From NCBI RefSeq assembly GCF_017349295.1, contig NZ_JAFMPK010000023.1, positions 1-49,643 on the forward strand: a DNA stretch of 49,643 nucleotides. Reading direction: 5' to 3'. Numbering within the stretch: position 1 is the first letter of the stretch; the number at the start of each line of letters is the position of its first letter. Of the stretch, positions 44,514 to 49,643 are shown in pieces. The translations under genes were made by a program, and so were the position numbers. Under the pieces are notes generated by a model. That model was not told the origin of the DNA, made no database searches, and worked only from the letters and a program-made list of their open reading frames with translations. This DNA comes from Myceligenerans salitolerans. GTDB lineage: Bacteria > Actinomycetota > Actinomycetes > Actinomycetales > Cellulomonadaceae.

Positions 44514-45398
44514 ATGGCCGTCGCCACATCCGTGCGCGCGGCGGGGACGCGCCGCACCGGCATCGACTCACGGTACCGGCGTGGGATCGGCCGCTGGCTC
44601 GTGCTGGCCGTCGCGGTCCTCGTGGGGCTCGTGATCCTCGCGCCGTTCGGCATCATGCTGCTCAACGCGGTCAAGTCGCCGCAGGAGTACTCGGCCAACG
44701 GGCCGTTGTCCCTGCCGTCGAGCATCTACCTCGACGGGGTGCTGGCCTTCTGGGAGCGCACCGAGTTCCCGGTCAAGCTCTGGAACTCCGTCTTCATCTC
44801 CGCGGTCGTGGCCGTGCTGGGCGCGCTGCTGTCACTGCTGAACGCCTACGCGATCGGCATCGGCCGGGTGAAGGGGCGACTGTGGATCGTCACGCTCTTC
44901 CTGCTGGCGAACATGCTGCCGCAGGAGGCCCTGATCTACCCGCTGTTCACCATGGCGCAGTCCGTGGGCCTGTCGAACTCGCAGTGGTCGGTGATCATCA
45001 TCTTCACCGTCATCCAGTCGGCCTTCGGCACCTATCTGCTGGCCTCGGTGCTCGGCACGTTCCCGCCGGCGCTCCTGGAGGCGGCGGCGCTCGACGGCGC
45101 GAGCCGGTGGCGCATCCTGTGGCAGGTCGTCTTCCCGATCATGCGGCCCACGCTGTCCGTCCTGATGATCTTCTTCTTCATCTGGACCTGGAACGAGTTC
45201 TTCATTCCCCTGGTCATGCTGACCACCAACGACACCCAGACCATCCCGATCGCGCTGGCTTCTCTCCAGGGCGACCGGATGATGGACGCACCCACCATCA
45301 ACGCGGGGACGCTCGTCTCCCTCGTGCCCGCCGTGGTGTTCTTCCTCATCTTCCAGCGCACCCTGACCCGGGGCGTGACCGCTGGGGCGGTCAAGTGA
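44514..45398 (+). CDS. ABC sugar permease, MalG-like (CUT1)
   Basis: 294 residues, six TM helices, EAA loop EAAALDGASRWRILWQVVFP, C-terminus RTLTRGVTAGAVK. The ATG at 44514 is preferred because GAGGGGA lies about 7 bases upstream; a GTG at 44493 would add seven residues inside the previous gene. No ATPase gene follows; the operon continues with the GH31 gene after 55 bases. Confidence 0.94.
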   Translation: MAVATSVRAAGTRRTGIDSRYRRGIGRWLVLAVAVLVGLVILAPFGIMLLNAVKSPQEYSANGPLSLPSSIYLDGVLAFWERTEFPVKLWNSVFISAVVAVLGALLSLLNAYAIGIGRVKGRLWIVTLFLLANMLPQEALIYPLFTMAQSVGLSNSQWSVIIIFTVIQSAFGTYLLASVLGTFPPALLEAAALDGASRWRILWQVVFPIMRPTLSVLMIFFFIWTWNEFFIPLVMLTTNDTQTIPIALASLQGDRMMDAPTINAGTLVSLVPAVVFFLIFQRTLTRGVTAGAVK

Positions 45399-45453
45399 CC
45401 GCGCGCAGCCCGCTGGACCACGACCCCGATCAGGATCAAGCGAGGTATCAGGC

Positions 45454-47760
45454 ATGAGATTCACCGACGGCTACTGGCAGCTGCGACCCGGCGTCGAGAT
45501 GCTCCGTCCCCGGGACGTCGACGCCGTGGAGGCCGGCACCGACACCCTGACGGTGTACGCGCCCACCGCGCCGATCACCCGTCGCGGCGACACGCTGAAC
45601 CGCCCGGTCGTGACCGTGACGTTCGACGCGCCGGCGGACGACGTGATCGGCGTACGGATCGAGCACCACCAGGGCCGCCGTGACCCCGGGCCGCACTTCA
45701 CGGTCCACCGCGAGCCGGGCGTGGTCAAGGTCAGCACGCCCGAGACGCCGGGTGACGGCCCGGCGGAGTTCACCTCGGGCGGCCTCACGGCCCGCGTCGC
45801 CACCGACGGCCCGTGGCAGGTCGACTTCCTGGCCGACGGCGAGGTCCTCACCTCGTCGTCGGCCCGGAGCATCGGCATCGCGACCACGCCGGAGGGGGAC
45901 TTCGTGCACGAGCAGCTCGCGCTCGGTGTCGGCGAGCACGTCTACGGGCTGGGTGAGCGGTTCGGCGCGTTCGTGAAGAACGGCCAGAGCGTCGACATCT
46001 GGAACGAGGACGGCGGCACGGCGAGCGAGCAGGCCTACAAGAACGTCCCGTTCTACCTCACCAACCGCGGCTACGGCGTGTTCGTCGCCCACCCGGAGCA
46101 CGTGTCGTTCGAGGTGGGCTCCGAAGTGGTCAGCCGTACCCAGTTCTCCGTGCCGGGCCAGTCGCTCCAGTACTACGTGATCCACGGGGCGACACCGGCC
46201 GACGTCCTGCGCCGCTACACCGCGCTCACCGGACGGCCCGCCGACGTCCCGGCCTGGTCGTTCGGCCTGTGGCTCTCGACGTCGTTCACGACGGACTACG
46301 ACGAGGCCACCGTCACGAGCTTCATCGACGGGATGGCCGAGCGCGACATCCCGCTGTCGGTGTTCCACTTCGACTGCTTCTGGATGCGTCAGTTCCACTG
46401 GTGCGACTTCGTGTGGGACCCGGCGACGTTCCCCGACCCCGAGGGCATGCTGGCCCGGCTCCACGAACGTGGGCTGAAGGTGTGCGTCTGGATCAACCCG
46501 TACATCGCCCAGCGCTCGCACCTGTTCCAGGAGGGCAAGGAGAAGGGCTACCTGGTGACCACACCCGGCGGCGACGTCTGGCAGTGGGACAAGTGGCAGG
46601 CCGGGATGGCCCTGGTCGACTTCACCAACCCCGAGGCCACGGCCTGGTACCAGGAGAAGCTGCGGGTGCTGCTGGACCAGGGTGTGGACTGCTTCAAGAC
46701 GGACTTCGGGGAGCGCATCCCCACCGACGTCGTCTGGCACGACGGGTCCGACCCGCAGCGCATGCACAACTACTACGCCTACCTGTACAACAAGGCTGTC
46801 TTCGAACTGCTCGAACAGGAACGAGGGCGGGGAGAGGCCGTCGTGTTCGCCCGGTCCGCGACCGCGGGCACCCAGTCCTTCCCCGTGCACTGGGGCGGGG
46901 ACTGCGAGTCCACGTTCGTCTCCATGGCGGAGTCGCTGCGGGGCGGCCTGTCGCTGTCACTGTCCGGGTTCGGCTACTGGAGCCACGACATCGGCGGGTT
47001 CGAGGGCACGCCCGACCCGGCGGTGTTCAAGCGCTGGACCGCGTTCGGACTGCTGTCCTCGCACTCGCGCCTCCACGGCTCCGACTCCTACCGCGTGCCC
47101 TGGGCGTTCGACGACGAGGCCGTCGACGTCCTGCGCCGCTTCACCCGGCTGAAGATGTCCCTCATGCCGTACCTCGGCCAGGCAACTGCCGAGGTGGACA
47201 GCGCAGGCACACCGGTCATGCGCCCGATGATCCTGGAGTTCCCGCACGACCCCGCGGCCTCCACCGTCGACACCCAGTACATGCTCGGGGGTGACCTGCT
47301 CGTGGCCCCCGTGTTCAGCGCCGAGGGCCGGGTGAGCTACTACCTGCCCGAGGGCGAGTGGACCAGGCTGCTTCCGGCGCTCGCCGCCGACGGCGCCCCG
47401 GCAGCGGGCGACGCAACGGTTCGCGGGTCCCGGTGGATCGTCGAGGAGCACGGGTTCGACTCGCTGCCCCTGCTCGCACGGCCGGGTTCGGTGATCCCGG
47501 TGGGCGCTCGCGACGACCGGCCGGACTACGCGTGGGCAGAGGGCGTCACCCTGCACTGCTTCGAACTCCCCGACGGTTTCGAGCGCGATGTCGTGGTGCC
47601 CGGCGGGACCGGGGAGCCCGGGCGGTTCACGGTGCGCCGGACCGGCGACACGCTGCGCGTGAGCTCCGCGGACGCCCCTGCGGCCTGGGGCGTCGAGGTA
47701 GCCGGACGCCGCGCCCGGGCAGAGGGCCCGGGCGAGGTGGTGGTCACCGTGGCCGGGTGA
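45454..47760 (+). CDS. yicI: GH31 alpha-xylosidase, YicI type
   Basis: Cytoplasmic retaining alpha-xylosidase releasing non-reducing-end xylose, for example from isoprimeverose and xyloglucan oligosaccharides. 768 residues, no signal peptide. The nucleophile Asp417 lies in FKTDFGERIPTDV, and the acid/base Asp483 in HWGGDCEST. The residues that give E. coli YicI its xylose preference are kept: Cys308-Phe309 (HFDCFWM), the Trp in VCVWINPY, and the Lys in FKTDF, each one number above YicI. This makes alpha-xylosidase far more likely than alpha-glucosidase. It is the last gene of the GH42-importer operon. Confidence 0.95.
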   Translation: MRFTDGYWQLRPGVEMLRPRDVDAVEAGTDTLTVYAPTAPITRRGDTLNRPVVTVTFDAPADDVIGVRIEHHQGRRDPGPHFTVHREPGVVKVSTPETPGDGPAEFTSGGLTARVATDGPWQVDFLADGEVLTSSSARSIGIATTPEGDFVHEQLALGVGEHVYGLGERFGAFVKNGQSVDIWNEDGGTASEQAYKNVPFYLTNRGYGVFVAHPEHVSFEVGSEVVSRTQFSVPGQSLQYYVIHGATPADVLRRYTALTGRPADVPAWSFGLWLSTSFTTDYDEATVTSFIDGMAERDIPLSVFHFDCFWMRQFHWCDFVWDPATFPDPEGMLARLHERGLKVCVWINPYIAQRSHLFQEGKEKGYLVTTPGGDVWQWDKWQAGMALVDFTNPEATAWYQEKLRVLLDQGVDCFKTDFGERIPTDVVWHDGSDPQRMHNYYAYLYNKAVFELLEQERGRGEAVVFARSATAGTQSFPVHWGGDCESTFVSMAESLRGGLSLSLSGFGYWSHDIGGFEGTPDPAVFKRWTAFGLLSSHSRLHGSDSYRVPWAFDDEAVDVLRRFTRLKMSLMPYLGQATAEVDSAGTPVMRPMILEFPHDPAASTVDTQYMLGGDLLVAPVFSAEGRVSYYLPEGEWTRLLPALAADGAPAAGDATVRGSRWIVEEHGFDSLPLLARPGSVIPVGARDDRPDYAWAEGVTLHCFELPDGFERDVVVPGGTGEPGRFTVRRTGDTLRVSSADAPAAWGVEVAGRRARAEGPGEVVVTVAG

Positions 47761-48013
47761 TCTCCGGGCGGGCGGCCCCGGCCGGTGCGTCCAGGTCCGT
47801 ACCGCCGGGGAGCCCGGTGGCACCCGCCGGGACCCCCGCGGGCCGAGGGGGACCGGCGGGTACGTGCAGGGGCGCCGGACGGACCACGACGTCGTACCGG
47901 GTGCCGAACGCGGTACGCCCCGGGTGGGCGACATCCGGGTGTCGGTAGACGACCGCCGGCGTCGTCGCTATCGCGTCGATCGCCGCGGCCAGGGCCGCTT
48001 CCACTGCTGACAT
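47744..48013 (-). CDS. Small protein of unknown function behind an SOS-box-like site
   Basis: A possible 89-residue protein that I do not recognise. It begins MSAVEAALAAAIDAIATTPAV, then has a VVYRHPDVAHPGRTAFGTRYDVVV segment, and ends in a Pro/Ala/Gly-rich tail. There is no TM segment and no Cys. In its favour: GGAGGT lies 7 bases before the ATG, and a -10 (TATCTT, plus 48053-48058) overlapping a LexA-box-like site stands at the right distance. Against it: the C-terminal half looks low-complexity and the 3' end overlaps the GH31 gene by 17 bases. It may also be a gene remnant. Confidence 0.4.
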   Translation of the reverse strand: MSAVEAALAAAIDAIATTPAVVYRHPDVAHPGRTAFGTRYDVVVRPAPLHVPAGPPRPAGVPAGATGLPGGTDLDAPAGAARPEITRPR

Positions 48014-48037
48014 CCTGCCTACCTCCGTCACCCGTCG

Positions 48038-48053
48038 TCGTAAACATGTTCGA
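48038..48053. promoter_or_regulatory. SOS (LexA) box-like palindrome
   Basis: TCGTAAACATGTTCGA matches 10 of the 12 defined positions of the actinobacterial SOS box TCGAAC-N4-GTTCGA: one half-site is perfect, the other has two changes. It lies 25 bases upstream of the small minus-strand ORF, over its predicted transcript start. An unrelated LacI/GntR-type operator is the alternative. Confidence 0.4.
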
Positions 48054-48206
48054 AGATACCCGCACACCTCCAGCCCCGCCACCCGGTTTCCCTCTCCGGC
48101 GCTCGCGGGTGACGATAGACCTGGTGGCCGACGTCGACGACGGCGTTGTCGCCACCGACACCCGAGTTCGACCCTTGCTGTTCGACATCGATTTCAGGAG
48201 ACACAC
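48054..48206 (+). promoter_or_regulatory. Upstream region of the GH1 gene
   Basis: About 150 bases between the SOS-like site and the GH1 ATG. CAGGAG lies about 6 bases before the ATG. I see no copy of the GAAGCGCTTC operator and no clear promoter pair here, so GH1 control seems separate from the LacI regulon. Confidence 0.3.
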
Positions 48207-49643
48207 ATGACGACACCGAGCGACGCCCGCACCTTCCCCGACGACTTCGTCTGGGGGTCGGCGACGGCGTCTTATCAGATTGAGGGGGGCGTGAGCGAGG
48301 GTGGGCGTGGCTTGTCGATCTGGGACACGTTCTCGCATACGCCGGGTAAGACGTTGAATGGGGATACGGGGGATGTGGCTGATGATCATTTCCACCGGTG
48401 GCGGGAGGATGTGGGGCATATCGCGGACCTGGGTCTGGATGCCTACCGGTTCTCGATCGCGTGGCCCAGGGTGCAGCCGGGTGGGGGTGGTGAGTTCAAT
48501 GCGGAGGGGATCGGGTTCTACTCCGATCTCCTTGATGCGCTGCTGGCTGTGGGTGTCAAGCCTGTGGTCACGCTGTACCACTGGGATCTTCCGCAGGAGT
48601 TGCAGGATGCCGGTGGCTGGACGAACCGTGCGACCGCGGAGGCGTTCGCGGTCTACGCCCGCCGTATGGCCGAGGAGTTCGGTGACCGGGTGGATGTCTG
48701 GACGACGTTGAACGAGCCCTGGTGCACGGCCCTGCTGGGCTACGGCTCGGGTGTCCACGCCCCGGGGATCAGCGACCCCGTGGCCGCTCTGACCGCGATC
48801 CACCACCTGAACCTGGCCCACGGGCTGGCCGTGCGGGAGATCCGTGACGTCCTGGGCGCGGACGCGAAGGTCTCGATCACGCTGAACCTCCACGTCGTGC
48901 GGCCCGACGACCCGGCCTCGGACCTCGACCTGGACGCCAAGCGCAAGGCCGACCAGATCGCCAACGACTCCTTCCTCGGCCCGCTGCTGGAGGGCGCCTA
49001 TCCCGCGGGCCTGCTCGAGCGTACGGCCGAGCTCACCGACTGGTCGTTCGTGCACGACGGGGACCTGGACCTGACCCGGCAGCCGCTGACCGTGCTCGGG
49101 GTGAACTACTACTCGACCGCTCGCGTGCGGGCGTGGTCGGGCCAGGGGCAACGGCAGCAGGCCGACGGGCACAAGGACTCCGCGGGCAACCCGTGGATCG
49201 GGGCCGAGGACGTGGAGTTCCTGCCCCAGCCGGGCCCCTGGACCGCGATGGGCTGGAACATCGAACCCGCCGGCCTGACCGACCTGCTCATGGAACTGCA
49301 CGAACGCTACCCGCACCTGCCACTGATGGTCACCGAGAACGGCGCCGCGTTCGACGACGAGGTCACCCTCACCGGCGGCGTCGCCCGCGTGCACGACCCT
49401 CGCCGGGTGCAGTACCTGCACGACCACATCGAAGCACTCGCCCAGGCCCGCGACAAAGGCGCGGACGTGCGCGGCTACTTCGCCTGGTCCCTGCTGGACA
49501 ACTTCGAATGGGCCTACGGATACGACCGCCGCTTCGGCATCATCCGAGTCGACTACACCACCCAGGAACGCACCTGGAAAGACTCCGCCCACTGGTACCG
49601 CCGCCTCACAACCAGCCGGACACTCCCCGCCATCACCGAAATC
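48207..49643 (+). CDS. GH1 beta-glucosidase (3' end outside the window)
   Basis: Cytoplasmic retaining beta-glucosidase, 479 residues visible without a stop codon; family length suggests that only a few residues are missing. Acid/base Glu170 (TTLNEPWCT) and nucleophile Glu377 (VTENGAAF) are intact, and FVWGSATASYQIEGG is the usual GH1 N-terminus. No signal peptide. CAGGAG precedes the ATG. Codon third positions change along the gene: G/T-rich up to about 48715, the normal C/G pattern to about 49270, then C/A-rich. This differs from every neighbour and suggests a mosaic or transferred gene. Confidence 0.95.
   Translation, partial: MTTPSDARTFPDDFVWGSATASYQIEGGVSEGGRGLSIWDTFSHTPGKTLNGDTGDVADDHFHRWREDVGHIADLGLDAYRFSIAWPRVQPGGGGEFNAEGIGFYSDLLDALLAVGVKPVVTLYHWDLPQELQDAGGWTNRATAEAFAVYARRMAEEFGDRVDVWTTLNEPWCTALLGYGSGVHAPGISDPVAALTAIHHLNLAHGLAVREIRDVLGADAKVSITLNLHVVRPDDPASDLDLDAKRKADQIANDSFLGPLLEGAYPAGLLERTAELTDWSFVHDGDLDLTRQPLTVLGVNYYSTARVRAWSGQGQRQQADGHKDSAGNPWIGAEDVEFLPQPGPWTAMGWNIEPAGLTDLLMELHERYPHLPLMVTENGAAFDDEVTLTGGVARVHDPRRVQYLHDHIEALAQARDKGADVRGYFAWSLLDNFEWAYGYDRRFGIIRVDYTTQERTWKDSAHWYRRLTTSRTLPAITEI

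Noticed and set aside
47785-48210. 141-codon plus-strand open frame upstream of the GH1 gene
   Set aside because: No ribosome site, an Arg/Pro-rich product without recognisable features, and it covers the GH1 upstream region and overlaps the SOS-like site.

Overview
The window comes from the chromosome of a high-GC actinobacterium. Gene content (mtrAB-lpqB, NucS mismatch nuclease, DUF2550, long-form Hpf, Rho with a long Arg/Gly/Asp-rich insert) and frequent GTG/TTG starts point to Actinomycetota. The load of intracellular glycosidases with ATPase-less sugar ABC importers suggests a plant-polysaccharide-degrading Micrococcales lineage of the Cellulomonas/Isoptericola/Promicromonospora kind. 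The lineage call is an inference; no rRNA or tRNA gene was seen.

Region 1 (1-7854, all minus strand): a CPA2/RCK cation antiporter, comF, hpf, then the mtrA-mtrB-lpqB envelope-stress operon whose genes overlap by one base. A 15-bp perfect hairpin separates hpf from mtrA.

Region 2 (8062-30383, all plus strand): secA stands directly in front of the conserved actinobacterial block hom-thrC-thrB-rho-rpmE-prfA-prmC-sua5-wecA-atpI-atpBEFHAGDC-DUF2550-nucS. It covers protein export, threonine synthesis, termination and release factors, tRNA t6A synthesis, cell-wall polymer initiation, the whole F1Fo ATP synthase and mismatch repair. Unusual points are a short 86-residue epsilon subunit, a long perfect hairpin between atpD and atpC, and a nested stem structure between rpmE and prfA.

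Region 3 (30562-32500): nagA (GlcNAc-6-P deacetylase) and a DUF402 gene, both apparently leaderless.

Region 4 (32564-49643): a carbohydrate-utilisation island. A GH3 glycosidase (minus) diverges from an Lpl/Ytc-type ABC importer (binding protein and two permeases). A LacI-family repressor (minus) diverges from a GH42 beta-galactosidase, a CUT1 ABC importer and a GH31 YicI-type alpha-xylosidase. A small unknown ORF behind an SOS-box-like site and a GH1 beta-glucosidase (running off the window) follow. Four copies of a 14-bp operator of the form T-N-GAA-N-CG-N-TTC-N-A flank both divergent promoter regions, so one LacI protein probably controls both importers and their hydrolases. None of the glycosidases has a signal peptide and neither importer has its own ATPase. 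The inferred picture is uptake of branched oligosaccharides, most likely xyloglucan-derived, with a shared MsiK-like ATPase, followed by cytoplasmic removal of galactose (GH42), xylose (GH31) and glucose (GH1/GH3).

I did not find a clearly unprecedented multi-gene system. The best leads are the shared-operator xyloglucan-like regulon, the possible LexA-controlled small ORF, and the three-phase codon composition of the GH1 gene.
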